Part shown: one piece after another, positions 27,435 to 36,482 of the stretch
Position numbering within the stretch: the stretch's first letter is position 1
Layout of the letters: each line of letters starts with the position of its first letter
Virus record (IMG/VR): IMGVR_UViG_3300005253_000498
Location: 1-47,811 of that record
Strand: one strand, 5' to 3'
Origin: a virus
DNA: 47,811 nucleotides
Position numbers and translations under genes: made by a program
Notes under the pieces: generated by a model
What the model was told of the DNA's origin: nothing
Database searches by the model: none
What the model saw: only the letters and a program-made list of their open reading frames with translations

Positions 27435-28075
27435 TGGGTATTCTGACACTGTTACAGATGCGCACTGAGCTAGCGTCTACTATGGGGGATAGAGCGAATG
27501 TAGACGGTGATCGTCGAGACCTTTGGCTCAACTTGGCTTATACTGACATTGCGAGTGGAATCGACTTCACGGAGCTGGACGGCGAGTTGGACATTCCGAC
27601 CGTTGTTGACCAGCACAACTATACAGGCCCAGTAAATCCTCTGATCGTACAGATGGTACGTGACGACGATAACGATAATCTTCTGACCTGGGTACCGGAG
27701 ACTGAGTACTTTAGGTTGGATCGAAGTGCTTCAAGTGACGCGCCTCGACGCTGGACTAGGAGAGCAACGGAGATACTGGTCTGGCCGAACCCAGATGCAA
27801 TCTACGCCCTCGTAGCATATTTCAAGATCACGGTGGCGGCTCTGGCAGCGGACGGTGATGTGACTGTTCTGCCTCCGTTTGTCGATAACGGGTTGATTCT
27901 CCTAGGTGCGGCGTATGGCTTTCTCGCTGTAGGGGAAGATCAAAGAGGAATTATCTGGGCTAACAGAGCAGTGAACTACTTGAGTAGTAGGTTGACTGGA
28001 CAGGACTTTTCCTTCCTTCTTGCAGGACTGACGCAGACCCAGCCTACAGTGACTCGACCAGCAGGGGCCAACTAA
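27434..28075 (+). CDS. Head-tail adaptor-like protein 1
   Basis: 213 residues from MGILTLLQMRTELAS. Layout: N-terminal helices (RRDLWLNLAYTDIA), a beta middle (ELDIPTVVDQHNYTGP, TEILVWPNPDAIYALVAYFKI) and C-terminal helices after TVLPPFVDNGLILLGAAYGFLA. This is shared with the next gene and with podoviral adaptor (gp4/gp6-like) proteins. It would sit between portal and tail. The two genes appear to be a tandem duplication. Confidence 0.75.
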   Translation: MGILTLLQMRTELASTMGDRANVDGDRRDLWLNLAYTDIASGIDFTELDGELDIPTVVDQHNYTGPVNPLIVQMVRDDDNDNLLTWVPETEYFRLDRSASSDAPRRWTRRATEILVWPNPDAIYALVAYFKITVAALAADGDVTVLPPFVDNGLILLGAAYGFLAVGEDQRGIIWANRAVNYLSSRLTGQDFSFLLAGLTQTQPTVTRPAGAN

Positions 28076-28755
28076 TGGGACTTGAGACGCTTAGCGGCTT
28101 TCGGGAGAGCGTTAATCATGCTCTCGGCGAGAAGAGACAAGGCAACGAGAGGCTGGACCGCTGGATCAACGATGCTCATGTTGAGCTCTTTGCGGAGCTA
28201 GAGATAAATGGACAGCGGTCTTGTGGGACTGCGCCTACTGTAGTTGGTGAGAGAGAGCTTAATCTCCCGACTGACTTCGTTGCTCTCCTAGTGTTGAAGA
28301 ACCTTACGAGTAAGAAGAGGGTTATCAAAACTTCGCTGGAGAACTTTCAGTTGTTGAGCGCGACCGCGGAAGGGAGTCCCTCTCGGTACACTCGAGTAGG
28401 AGACTTGCTGAGTGTTCACCCTCTACCGAAAGTGATCGAGACGATTCAGATGTTCTACGTGAAGGAGCCTACTCCTCTATCAGCAGGGTCTGATGTGACA
28501 GAGCTGCCTGCAATGTACGATAGGGTGATACATCTAATCGGTCTGAGGAATGCTCTGATTGATCTACAGGTAGATGAGAGAGCGACTTTCATTTACCAGA
28601 TTGCTCAGAATAAGTTGGGGAAGCTTCCGACTGAAGACTGGCTTGAGGCTCAGACCCCTCAGGAAGGTATCCAGATTGCTCGGACGTTTAGAGACCTTCA
28701 GAGAGATGCAAGAGAGGGCTTGGATGAGAACTTCTCAGGAAGGATTCTACTGTGA
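28075..28755 (+). CDS. Head-tail adaptor-like protein 2
   Basis: 226 residues from MGLETLSGFRESVNH. It has the same arrangement as the preceding product: DRWINDAHVELFAEL, RELNLPTDFVALLVLKN, DLLSVHPLPKVIETIQMFYV, then ELPAMYDRVIHLIGLRNALI. It starts on the last base of the preceding gene. Assignment follows fold layout and position. Confidence 0.75.
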   Translation: MGLETLSGFRESVNHALGEKRQGNERLDRWINDAHVELFAELEINGQRSCGTAPTVVGERELNLPTDFVALLVLKNLTSKKRVIKTSLENFQLLSATAEGSPSRYTRVGDLLSVHPLPKVIETIQMFYVKEPTPLSAGSDVTELPAMYDRVIHLIGLRNALIDLQVDERATFIYQIAQNKLGKLPTEDWLEAQTPQEGIQIARTFRDLQRDAREGLDENFSGRILL

Positions 28756-30017
28756 CCTCTCGCTTCGACGCTGAAGAGGTCCTCCGGGCCGCTGCATCAG
28801 GGGCTATCCCCGCAGAGGGGGAGACTCTCATCCGTGGAGAGGACGGGTGGCAGTTTGGTAGCCCTGCTGTCAGCGATCTAGACATTGACTTTGGGGACAT
28901 CAGTGGAATCATAGATGACAGGAATCAACTGCCGGCTGAGATTGCATATGAGGATGAGGTTAACACCTTTGCTCTACTACAGACCTTTACGTCAGGGGTT
29001 GTAATAGCGGACGGTCAGTCGCTCTCGTGGTCGGACATAGCACTCTCTCGCGGCGCTGCAGGTCGGTTAGATCTTGCTAGCGGCGATGACTTTCGGATAG
29101 TCTCAGGCCAGCTTCAGTTCGGTGCCGATGTAAATCTCTACCGTGTCTCTGCGAATGTACTCAAGACTGATGACGCTTTCGTAGTCGAGGGCAATCTGGA
29201 TGTTACGGGCACGAGCGCATTCACGACGGTAGGAATAGGAACAAACGACCCCGCCAGGGTGATGGAAATAAGGGTAGTTTCTCCCATATTAAGACTCAGG
29301 GCTACAGGTGACACTGAAACGCAAACTGCTGCATATGTTGAATTTGGAGGAACAACAGCGGCGGCTTGGTCCAGAACTGGTTACGTCGGAGATGACTCAA
29401 GTGGGAATACAGATATAGCTCTACGTGCTGAACAGAGTGATTTGCATTTAGGTGATTCGAGTGGTCCTTATGTCCTTAATTTACAGGGCGGCAACGTAGG
29501 AATTGGTGAAACCGCCCCCAGCTATAAACTCGAAGTTAGCGGGACATTCCACGTCACCGGTGCCGCGACGTTCTCTAGTGTCGTCACTATTGATGATCCG
29601 GATGAATGGTTGTTGCTGACAGATACAGCAACAAGTGGTTCAGTGGATTTGACATTCCAAAACGCTACGACTGGCACTGGTGCTGCCGGTTTTCAGGTGG
29701 GCATCACTGCCAGTGAAAAGGCGATACTACTGAATTACGAGAACACCGACATGTTGTTTTACGTGAACAACGCGTTAGCTGCAACACTGGCTCCTGGTGG
29801 AGGCTTGACATTAGCTGGCGGTCTCACTATCGCAGACGGTCAAACGCTTGCATGGTCAGATGTGAATCTCTATCGTGTCTCTGTAGATGTCCTAAAGACG
29901 GATGATGACTTTGTTGTCGATGGAGACTTCTCTGCCGTTGATGGAACATTCTCGGGTCTGATCTCAGGAATTATTGAGTATCAAGCGGGTATTCACTTTC
30001 TCATGATGGGGGCTTAA
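28752..30017 (+). CDS. Tail fibre or spike with internal repeats
   Basis: 421 residues, GTG start overlapping the upstream TGA. Repeated units VVIADGQSLSWSDIAL / LTIADGQTLAWSDVNL and NLYRVSANVLKTDDAFVV / NLYRVSVDVLKTDDDFVV flank a beta-helix-like middle. The VGIGTNDPARVMEIRV and VGIGETAPSYKLEVSG segments are typical of S74-associated fibre shafts. It lacks the C-terminal chaperone that the second fibre has. Likely a host-recognition appendage. Confidence 0.8.
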   Translation: MTSRFDAEEVLRAAASGAIPAEGETLIRGEDGWQFGSPAVSDLDIDFGDISGIIDDRNQLPAEIAYEDEVNTFALLQTFTSGVVIADGQSLSWSDIALSRGAAGRLDLASGDDFRIVSGQLQFGADVNLYRVSANVLKTDDAFVVEGNLDVTGTSAFTTVGIGTNDPARVMEIRVVSPILRLRATGDTETQTAAYVEFGGTTAAAWSRTGYVGDDSSGNTDIALRAEQSDLHLGDSSGPYVLNLQGGNVGIGETAPSYKLEVSGTFHVTGAATFSSVVTIDDPDEWLLLTDTATSGSVDLTFQNATTGTGAAGFQVGITASEKAILLNYENTDMLFYVNNALAATLAPGGGLTLAGGLTIADGQTLAWSDVNLYRVSVDVLKTDDDFVVDGDFSAVDGTFSGLISGIIEYQAGIHFLMMGA

Positions 30018-30347
30018 GTGCCGGAAGAGAGGAAGGTTTTAGGGCAGTTAAACCCTGGGGCTGCAGCACTCACGGCTTTGTATACTGTACCTGGAGGGGC
30101 AGAGGCAGTTATAAGCACTTTTACTGTGGCTAATCGAAGTGCTGTAGCTACAGCCTTTCGTATGAGCATAGCTGTTGCAGGTGCTGCTGATGACCCGAAA
30201 CAGTATACTTACTACGACATCCCGATTCCAGGTAATGATACCTTCGCAGCGACCTTAGGGATTACACTAGGTCCTGCAGATGTTATAAGAGTCTATGCAA
30301 CCCTTGCCACGTTGTCGTTTGGTCTGTCCGGTGTTGAGTTAACTTAG
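30018..30347 (+). CDS. Small virion protein between the fibres
   Basis: 109 residues, GTG start directly after the fibre stop. Pattern GQLNPGAAALTALYTVPGG, ISTFTVANRSAVATAFRMSI, YYDIPIPGNDTFAAT, GPADVIRVYATLATLSFGLSGVEL: the small beta-sandwich type seen in phage structural modules, where it is thought to be a fibre-attached or decoration protein. Confidence 0.7.
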   Translation: MPEERKVLGQLNPGAAALTALYTVPGGAEAVISTFTVANRSAVATAFRMSIAVAGAADDPKQYTYYDIPIPGNDTFAATLGITLGPADVIRVYATLATLSFGLSGVELT

Positions 30348-30356
30348 GGAAGATAG

Positions 30357-32006
30357 ATGAGCCAAGGTTTTGCCCAACAGTTTGGTGTCTCCTTCGACGC
30401 GGGAGCGTTGACAGGGGCCACTCTTGCTGCGAATGTAGTAAATTCGAGCTTGGAGAACCTAGGGACACTTATAGGTCTATTCTTCGAGTCCGGGGCAGTT
30501 ATCGACTGGGACGCCGCTGACATTACCCTCACGCATTCCGCAGGCAGACTCGCTATGTCTGGCGGAACGCTCGAGCTAAATTATACCGCCGACGCGAACG
30601 ACATTCATGCAGTAGAACTCAATGTCGACGTGGCTGGGTTTGGAGACGTCAACGCTTTCCACATAGCTTATAAGACTGGAGCCATCTCTACTGGTGAGGA
30701 CGAGGCCGTTATTCTTCTCAGCGTAGACGAGAGCCTTGCTGCAGGCGGCGACATTACGGGCTTCGAGATGCTCTCTACTGCAGGCTCTGCAGCTGTGCAT
30801 GCTATAGGGGCAGGCGTCGGCGTCGCACCAATCAAGCACCAGTCTGGTGTGTTCGGCAATATGGACTCAGCACTGGTCAACGCAGTGGATCGCCTCGCGG
30901 AATTTACGTCGACTGGTAGCGACATCCAGATGTTCGTGGCGGATAATGACACCGTGACGATCGGCGACGCCGCGAAGTTCCAAGAGCTTGAGTTTCTACT
31001 GGCAATCGTGGCAAGTGGTGCTGGTATCGCGCCTGTGTTCGAGTTTTCTACTGGTGTAGGCACCTGGGCCTCGTTCTCGCCTACAGATGGTACGGCTGGG
31101 ATGCGAGACTCCGGCGTGATCGCTTGGGAAGACTCAGACATTCCTGGCTGGGTTGTGGGTACTGGCGGTGAGTACTTGATTCGGATTACAAGAACCCGAA
31201 ACACGCTCAGTACCCCGCCGACCGAAGACCTCGTTCAAATCTCGGCTGTTACAGAGTTCAGTTGGGACAAAGACGGGAATGTAAGCATCAACAACCTCAC
31301 CCTCGCGGCCTCCAAAAGGCTCTACCTCGATGGCGGGGACAACACGTATTTCCAGGAGGTCGCCGACAACCAGATCAACGTGGTCGCTGACGGAACCGCG
31401 GTGATGGCGTGGAAGCCCACCGAGGCGATTTTTGGGGGCGGCATCGACGTGAAGATCGCGGCCACGAAGAAGCTCTACCTCGACGGTGGCGGCGACTCGT
31501 ACATCCATGAGGACACGACCAACCGCATCTTGATTGTCGCGGGCGGGACGCCGACCGCGTATTTTACCGGCAGAGATGTCTATCTGACACCCACGGGGAA
31601 ACTCTACCTCGACGGCGGCGGCAACACCTACATTTTCGAGCAAGCTGGCGACGTACTCCAGTGCGTTTCCGGCGGCTCCGGCGGCGTCAAGCTCACCTCG
31701 GGCGCTACGTCGTGGGCGTCCGTCTCCGACGAACGCATTAAGACTATCATTGAGCCGATCTCAGACGCGCTTGCAGGTGTTAATCGACTCCGGTCTGTGA
31801 TTGGGCGCTTCAAGGACGACGACATCAGCCGCCGGCGTTCATTCCTCATCGCGCAAGACGTCCAGAAGGTGCTCCCGGAGGCTGTGACCGAAGGCGAGGA
31901 TGGTATACTCAACCTAAGCTATACCGACGTGATCCCGCTCCTCGTCGCGGCGATCAACGAACTCAAAGTAAAGGTGGAAGACCTGAAACTGGATAAGGCT
32001 GCATAG
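30357..32006 (+). CDS. Tail fibre with S74 self-cleaving chaperone
   Basis: 549 residues. The shaft holds three repeats of KLYLDGGGxTYI type (about residues 321-430). The C-terminal 93 residues are a peptidase S74 intramolecular chaperone: S457-D-E-R-I-K462 is the catalytic Ser-Lys pair, followed by the FLIAQDVQKVLPEAV and LSYTDVIPLLVAAINELK helices. In this family cleavage occurs just before the Ser after trimer folding. The 3' half is GC-rich compared with neighbouring late genes, so the tip may be acquired. Confidence 0.92.
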   Translation: MSQGFAQQFGVSFDAGALTGATLAANVVNSSLENLGTLIGLFFESGAVIDWDAADITLTHSAGRLAMSGGTLELNYTADANDIHAVELNVDVAGFGDVNAFHIAYKTGAISTGEDEAVILLSVDESLAAGGDITGFEMLSTAGSAAVHAIGAGVGVAPIKHQSGVFGNMDSALVNAVDRLAEFTSTGSDIQMFVADNDTVTIGDAAKFQELEFLLAIVASGAGIAPVFEFSTGVGTWASFSPTDGTAGMRDSGVIAWEDSDIPGWVVGTGGEYLIRITRTRNTLSTPPTEDLVQISAVTEFSWDKDGNVSINNLTLAASKRLYLDGGDNTYFQEVADNQINVVADGTAVMAWKPTEAIFGGGIDVKIAATKKLYLDGGGDSYIHEDTTNRILIVAGGTPTAYFTGRDVYLTPTGKLYLDGGGNTYIFEQAGDVLQCVSGGSGGVKLTSGATSWASVSDERIKTIIEPISDALAGVNRLRSVIGRFKDDDISRRRSFLIAQDVQKVLPEAVTEGEDGILNLSYTDVIPLLVAAINELKVKVEDLKLDKAA

Positions 32007-32041
32007 TATAGAGTCTTTGGTTTTCAAAGGAGAAACAAAGA

Positions 32042-32395
32042 ATGGACACGCTTTACATTTTCGCTTTGCCTGCCTCGGTAGATGGAATGACTCATGTCGC
32101 AGTTGTGGAGGAGATCCGGGACGGGCGACGGTTTGGTATCTCTGGTGTTTATGGCAGAGACCTTGTAGGTGGCTTCAGGCCTGCAGAGTTTATGAGGCCC
32201 TTCCATATCGACATCTCAGGTGATGAGCTGATCGACCTTCAGGAGCTGTCTGAGACCAACGGTCGTCCAGCTGATAAGAAGTGGTACGAGATGTCTCAGT
32301 CTGACGTCGCTGAGTGGTTGGAGGATGATCTAGGCGCTATTCAGGAAAGGATTATCGCCAGGCAGCCTGATCCTGAGGAGGCAGTTGATGCCTAA
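32042..32395 (+). CDS. Hypothetical late protein
   Basis: 117 residues from MDTLYIFALPASVDG with AAAGGAG upstream. Beta-rich N-terminal half, helical acidic C terminus (DVAEWLEDDLGAIQERI). It overlaps the next gene by eight bases. No family is recognised. Confidence 0.7.
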   Translation: MDTLYIFALPASVDGMTHVAVVEEIRDGRRFGISGVYGRDLVGGFRPAEFMRPFHIDISGDELIDLQELSETNGRPADKKWYEMSQSDVAEWLEDDLGAIQERIIARQPDPEEAVDA

Positions 32396-32942
32396 GATCA
32401 AGAACGGCCGTATCCCTCAGACGGCCCTAGGGATTGCAGGTCTCTGTCAAGCACATCCTGCTCCTTTCTTGGCACTGAAGTTGAGGCGGATACGAAGGGC
32501 TATCACTACAGCTCTTGAAGATCAAGAGGCTATTCGTCAAGAGTGTCTAGATGAGCACGCGCAGAAGGATAAGAACGGGAAACGGAAGCTCGTGTTTCGG
32601 CTGGAGAAGGGAAAGAAGGTGAAGGGCGAGGACGGCGAGTTCGTTCAGAACGTGGTCTTCAAGGATAAGAAGGCTTTCGAGGAGGCCTTCTTAGATCTCG
32701 TCAACACTGAGGTAGACTTTGTTGAGTTTATCACTTCAGACGACATTGAAGACGAGCGGCACCCTAAAGGCTTCAGTGTCAGCGCTGACGAGCTGGACAG
32801 TCTTGGCCCTCTCTTTGTGGATTCAGCGGATACGAAGCTGAAGAAGAAGCCTGGGCCCAAGAAGGGTAAAGGGGCCCCTAAGGGAAGAATGAGTAAGAGC
32901 AGACCGAGGAAGCCAAGAGTATCCTCAGACAAACCGAACTGA
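32388..32942 (+). CDS. Hypothetical late protein with basic tail
   Basis: 184 residues from MPKIKNGRIPQTALG. An N-terminal helical region with LALKLRRIRRAITTALEDQEA, then strands, then a Lys-rich tail (KKKPGPKKGKGAPKG). The ATG at 32388 overlaps the upstream stop and is preferred over the TTG just before it. A tail-assembly role is possible from position; function is unknown. Confidence 0.65.
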   Translation: MPKIKNGRIPQTALGIAGLCQAHPAPFLALKLRRIRRAITTALEDQEAIRQECLDEHAQKDKNGKRKLVFRLEKGKKVKGEDGEFVQNVVFKDKKAFEEAFLDLVNTEVDFVEFITSDDIEDERHPKGFSVSADELDSLGPLFVDSADTKLKKKPGPKKGKGAPKGRMSKSRPRKPRVSSDKPN

Positions 32943-32944
32943 CT

Positions 32945-33391
32945 ATGCCTCTTCTTACCGATGGACCGCTAGACAACATCGAACCTGAGTTCGCCAAGTT
33001 GGATCATCCTATTTGGAGACAAATATATCCTGAGTTCAAACCTGAGGAGTTCGAGGACCCGGAGAATATGGATGTCGGCTTCTTGATTCTGTTTCACAAA
33101 GCAAGGATCATGGCAGGCGTTCCTTTCCGGGTCCTCGATACTCTCCGAGACGATAGTCGATCTGCTCATGGAGAGATCCCTGGCATCGCTGCGGATCTCC
33201 AGACGATAAATAGCCGAGAGCGGTCTCGAATCGTTCGTGCAGGATACGCCGTTGGGTTTACTCGAGTTGGGGTCTATCCTGGCTCGTCTGGGTTGTATAA
33301 GGGCTTGAAGAAGAAGGATGGTGGTGGTGTGCATCTAGATGCAAGCAGGAAAAAGTCGTCTGATCATCTGTGGACAATGAGACTTCCCTGA
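32945..33391 (+). CDS. Endolysin, M15-type peptidase
   Basis: 148 residues. The M15 zinc peptidase core has S73-A-H75, D84 in IAADLQTI and H130 in GVHLDAS as the likely zinc ligands, with a VPFRVLDTLRD strand before them. These enzymes cut the peptide cross-links of peptidoglycan and release phage. There is no signal peptide, so export depends on a holin. It starts three bases after the preceding stop. Confidence 0.88.
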   Translation: MPLLTDGPLDNIEPEFAKLDHPIWRQIYPEFKPEEFEDPENMDVGFLILFHKARIMAGVPFRVLDTLRDDSRSAHGEIPGIAADLQTINSRERSRIVRAGYAVGFTRVGVYPGSSGLYKGLKKKDGGGVHLDASRKKSSDHLWTMRLP

Positions 33392-33395
33392 AAGG

Positions 33396-33782
33396 ATGAG
33401 AAGAGTGGCGGCGCTACTCAAGGATAAGAACAATGGAAGGCACGCTTTGAAAGTCACGGTGCAAGGAGTCATCGGTGCTGTTGTTCTTGTAGGTATAATC
33501 GGTGGAGGGTTCCTTGCTTTTGGTTTCGAGCTGGATACTCCTGCTGACCATATTGAGGAGTTCGATGTTCACGTTGACAGCTTCGACGACCATGTTGATA
33601 ACTTCGAGGGCTTTCAAGAAGTCTATATCGAAAACGAAGAAGAGAAAGAGGAGTCTAGAGATAGACGGACTCAGATGGTGGAGGCTCAGGCTAAACTCAC
33701 CTGTCTACGGACAGGGGTTGATACTTTAGTCATGCTTGACATGATCGACGTTTGCGACGAACTTGGGGTGCTTAGACCATAA
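33396..33782 (+). CDS. Single-pass membrane protein, candidate spanin or holin
   Basis: 128 residues. A basic N terminus, one membrane helix (about residues 22-43, VQGVIGAVVLVGIIGGGFLAF), then an acidic coiled-coil-like outer part (HIEEFDVHVDSFDDHVDNFEG). The position directly after the endolysin suggests a lysis role. It could be an inner-membrane spanin, but no partner lipoprotein was seen. Confidence 0.6.
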   Translation: MRRVAALLKDKNNGRHALKVTVQGVIGAVVLVGIIGGGFLAFGFELDTPADHIEEFDVHVDSFDDHVDNFEGFQEVYIENEEEKEESRDRRTQMVEAQAKLTCLRTGVDTLVMLDMIDVCDELGVLRP

Positions 33783-33788
33783 TCAAGG

Positions 33789-33805
33789 TGTTCATTCATT
33801 GAACA
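33789..33805 (-). promoter_or_regulatory. 17-bp palindromic boundary motif, site 9
   Basis: On the minus strand TGTTCAATGAATGAACA, perfect 6-5-6 palindrome, six bases after the preceding stop and just before the GGGAGGAT of the next gene. Confidence 0.85.
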
Positions 33806-33817
33806 AGGGAGGATAGG

Positions 33818-34111
33818 ATGAGGTTGCCAGATCTAAAAATTCTAAACGGGCAGACAAACGGTGTTTCAATCGACGTTGCGGAGATCGACGAGCTGACGAT
33901 CTACGGGCCGGCTGCTCTGACCGGGGTTATCTCGACTGAGGTTAGCCCTGATGGTGGAACAACGTGGTATCCTTATGCTGGGGCACCTGCGATCAACGTT
34001 AGGGTAACCTACAGCACTATCCACGCTCACAAGATGCGGCTGGTGAGCACTCTAGCTGAGGGAGCCGAGCGGGTCTTCCCTGTTCACGGGAGTTCTCTAG
34101 TCACTACGTAG
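33818..34111 (+). CDS. Small structural protein
   Basis: 97 residues from MRLPDLKILNGQTNGVS. Beta-sandwich-like (SIDVAEIDELTIYGPAAL, GTTWYPYAGAPAINVRV, HAHKMRLVSTLAEG). GGGAGGAT precedes the ATG. It lies next to the nozzle gene; a tail role is likely from position. Confidence 0.65.
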   Translation: MRLPDLKILNGQTNGVSIDVAEIDELTIYGPAALTGVISTEVSPDGGTTWYPYAGAPAINVRVTYSTIHAHKMRLVSTLAEGAERVFPVHGSSLVTT

Positions 34112-34113
34112 AA

Positions 34114-36036
34114 ATGGCCAACAAATTCAAGAATCTAGAGCCTCTCCCTCCTGGGGAAGATTCCGTCCGCCCTGTGTTCATGGGGATGGATGGAGGGTTT
34201 AGGGGAGACATCTCTCCACGTCTTCTTAAGCCAGGGGAGAGTCCGTCTCTTGATGACGTCCGCTTCGAGCGAGGCGCCGTCCGGAAGGACTTCGGTTGGC
34301 AGTCTGTCGGTACAGCTGCCCCGAGCACTATCCTTGGTCTGATCGAGCACAAGTTCATCGACGGTCAACTGACCTTCCATCGTCTTATTCGAGTGACTAG
34401 GAACATCGGAGGATTCGCCGTTCTTGATGCCTGGGATGGGGCGAACTGGGTTGTGACAGATACATCGTTAGTCACGATCAACGATGTGTACCTGTCAATG
34501 GTATCAGCCTTGGGCGCTCTGTACATCGCTGAGGGTTCTCAGATTCTTGAGTGGGGAGAGGAGCTGGAGAAGACTGACCAGGAAGATGACTTCCTGGATA
34601 GTAATAAACTGGAGAATAGAGGAGAGACTACCGTTGCTACGGTCTCTCCCGCAAGCGCTGATATTCTTGATTATGCTATCAACTACGACGTGATAGTCAA
34701 CTCTAGCCCAACTCAAGATACTGATATTATAGTGGAATTCTTGCATTTGGCTACTATCCTTGGGGAGAAGGCCTTCTTTGTTGCTCGTACTGAAACTTTC
34801 CCGTTCTCCTTCATGAATGAGGAGTTTGAGTTCACTCGTTTGGTTGATGATGGTGATGAAGTTACTATTAGAGTGAAGTCAGCTGAGGGGGGTGGAATCT
34901 CAACTGAGATTGACCCGATTCAGACTGCGGGCGGAGGGGGAGAGCCAGATATAGTTGGAGACAAAACTCCTGCCTTACAACCTGCTATCAATGATCAGTA
35001 TGAATTCAATATCTTTGTCTCTAATGATGCAGTAGATAATTGTACAGCTACTGTTGGAATCTATACTGATATTGGAGCTGGGTTTGTTCTTAAGGCTACC
35101 GTAGAAATCCAGTTAGTAGGGCCCTCAGGTTCTAGAGATCTTACTCTTACCCTTCCCGGTTTAACAGTCGCCAACACGAGATTCGGTCTTAATATGGAGA
35201 GTGTCACCGGCGCAGGCTGTATTCTTGGAGATACCTTCTTTAGTGTAGGGATTAATTCCGTCACCTGGATTCGTACCAATGCAGACTTTGAGATTCACGG
35301 GCATAATAAAACGACTCAATTTGACGATCCAGCAGGCGTGACTTACCAGACTACGGGAGCGGCAATTACTACGTTCACCCCGATTGATCCTGGGCCTGGC
35401 GCACGCTACTTGTTCTACTTCGCTCGTCGGTTGATTGCCCTGCACGATTCTGGAGATTCTCAGATCTTTGCTTTTTCGGTAGATGGAATCTTAGACGATT
35501 TCGACGGGGTCGGGTCAGGGTCTCTTCCTCTTGTGTCGTCAAGAAGTGATGCGATAGACGCGCTTCAGGGTGGGGCAGTCTTGAGTTCTAACTTCATGGC
35601 TGTATTTCGGAAGCGCTCAATCATGAGAGCGTTCGAGACTGGAAATGTAAAGATTGCAATAGGTGTGGTAGACTGGATCGAAGACTTAGGGACAAACTGT
35701 CCCTTCTCGATTCGGAACGTGAGAGGAGGAGTAATCTTCCTTGGCCACGACGACATGGTTTACTTCCTTACAGAGCAAGGGCCCCGAGAGATTGGTCTAC
35801 CTATTCATCAAGACTTGATCGAGAACTTGACAGGGGACCTGAGCTTGGTCGATTCAGGGTATGATCCAACGTTCGCGGAGTACTATCTTGGCTACCCTGT
35901 AGGAGCAGCGGCGACGATTACTCGAGTGTGGATCTTCGATGTAGATAAGTTCCTTCGGGACGGGTCTTTGATCTGGAGAAGAAAGCCTATGGCTATTGCT
36001 AGGTTTGCTTCTGCTGGAATTAGTGAGGTCGAGTAG
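34114..36036 (+). CDS. Tail nozzle-like protein with inserted domain
   Basis: 640 residues. The N terminus GGFRGDISPRLLKPGESPSL ... VRFERGAVRKDFGWQ is the opening typical of podoviral nozzle (P22 gp10 / T7 gp12-like) propeller proteins. The C-terminal half continues with FRKRSIMRAFETGN, VRGGVIFLGHDDMVYFL and EYYLGYP propeller-type strands. Residues about 175-405 (34640-35330) are AT-rich and look like an inserted beta-sandwich module. It closes the tail channel and may contact the receptor. Confidence 0.75.
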   Translation: MANKFKNLEPLPPGEDSVRPVFMGMDGGFRGDISPRLLKPGESPSLDDVRFERGAVRKDFGWQSVGTAAPSTILGLIEHKFIDGQLTFHRLIRVTRNIGGFAVLDAWDGANWVVTDTSLVTINDVYLSMVSALGALYIAEGSQILEWGEELEKTDQEDDFLDSNKLENRGETTVATVSPASADILDYAINYDVIVNSSPTQDTDIIVEFLHLATILGEKAFFVARTETFPFSFMNEEFEFTRLVDDGDEVTIRVKSAEGGGISTEIDPIQTAGGGGEPDIVGDKTPALQPAINDQYEFNIFVSNDAVDNCTATVGIYTDIGAGFVLKATVEIQLVGPSGSRDLTLTLPGLTVANTRFGLNMESVTGAGCILGDTFFSVGINSVTWIRTNADFEIHGHNKTTQFDDPAGVTYQTTGAAITTFTPIDPGPGARYLFYFARRLIALHDSGDSQIFAFSVDGILDDFDGVGSGSLPLVSSRSDAIDALQGGAVLSSNFMAVFRKRSIMRAFETGNVKIAIGVVDWIEDLGTNCPFSIRNVRGGVIFLGHDDMVYFLTEQGPREIGLPIHQDLIENLTGDLSLVDSGYDPTFAEYYLGYPVGAAATITRVWIFDVDKFLRDGSLIWRRKPMAIARFASAGISEVE

Positions 36037-36482
36037 TGCCTGTACCTTATCTTCCGCCTGGTCAAGCTGACCTACCAGCTGAGAGGTTTATCCTCTTCGC
36101 TGACACAGGCGATCTTGTCCAGCGTATTGATGAGTCTCAAGTACAGCAAGACGGGGCAAGCTTCGATGGGATATGGGAAAGTGGAACACTGAACCAGGTG
36201 GATGAAGGTAAGGTGTTCGAGCTTTCCGTCCTTGAGATATGGTATGCTGGTCCGGCCACGACAATTAGCATCTCAGCAAGTGGAGACGGTGGAGAGACAT
36301 TCTCAACTCCAGAGGTAGTAACTCTCCCTGTGACAACTAAGGAAGTTGCTGTAGTAGCAGTAGGTCTTGGTGTAACTGGACGGGATCTAAGATTCAAGAT
36401 TGAGCTAGACACGAACGTTCTGGTGAATATCTACGGGTATCGTCCTCACCTTGTTGATAGAGGAGATCTGATCTTTTCATGA
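36036..36482 (+). CDS. Small tail protein
   Basis: 148 residues, GTG start sharing a base with the upstream stop. Beta-rich (FELSVLEIWYAGPATTISIS, FSTPEVVTLPVTTKEVAVV), without recognised motifs. It lies between the nozzle and acetyltransferase genes and overlaps the latter by four bases. Confidence 0.65.
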   Translation: MPVPYLPPGQADLPAERFILFADTGDLVQRIDESQVQQDGASFDGIWESGTLNQVDEGKVFELSVLEIWYAGPATTISISASGDGGETFSTPEVVTLPVTTKEVAVVAVGLGVTGRDLRFKIELDTNVLVNIYGYRPHLVDRGDLIFS

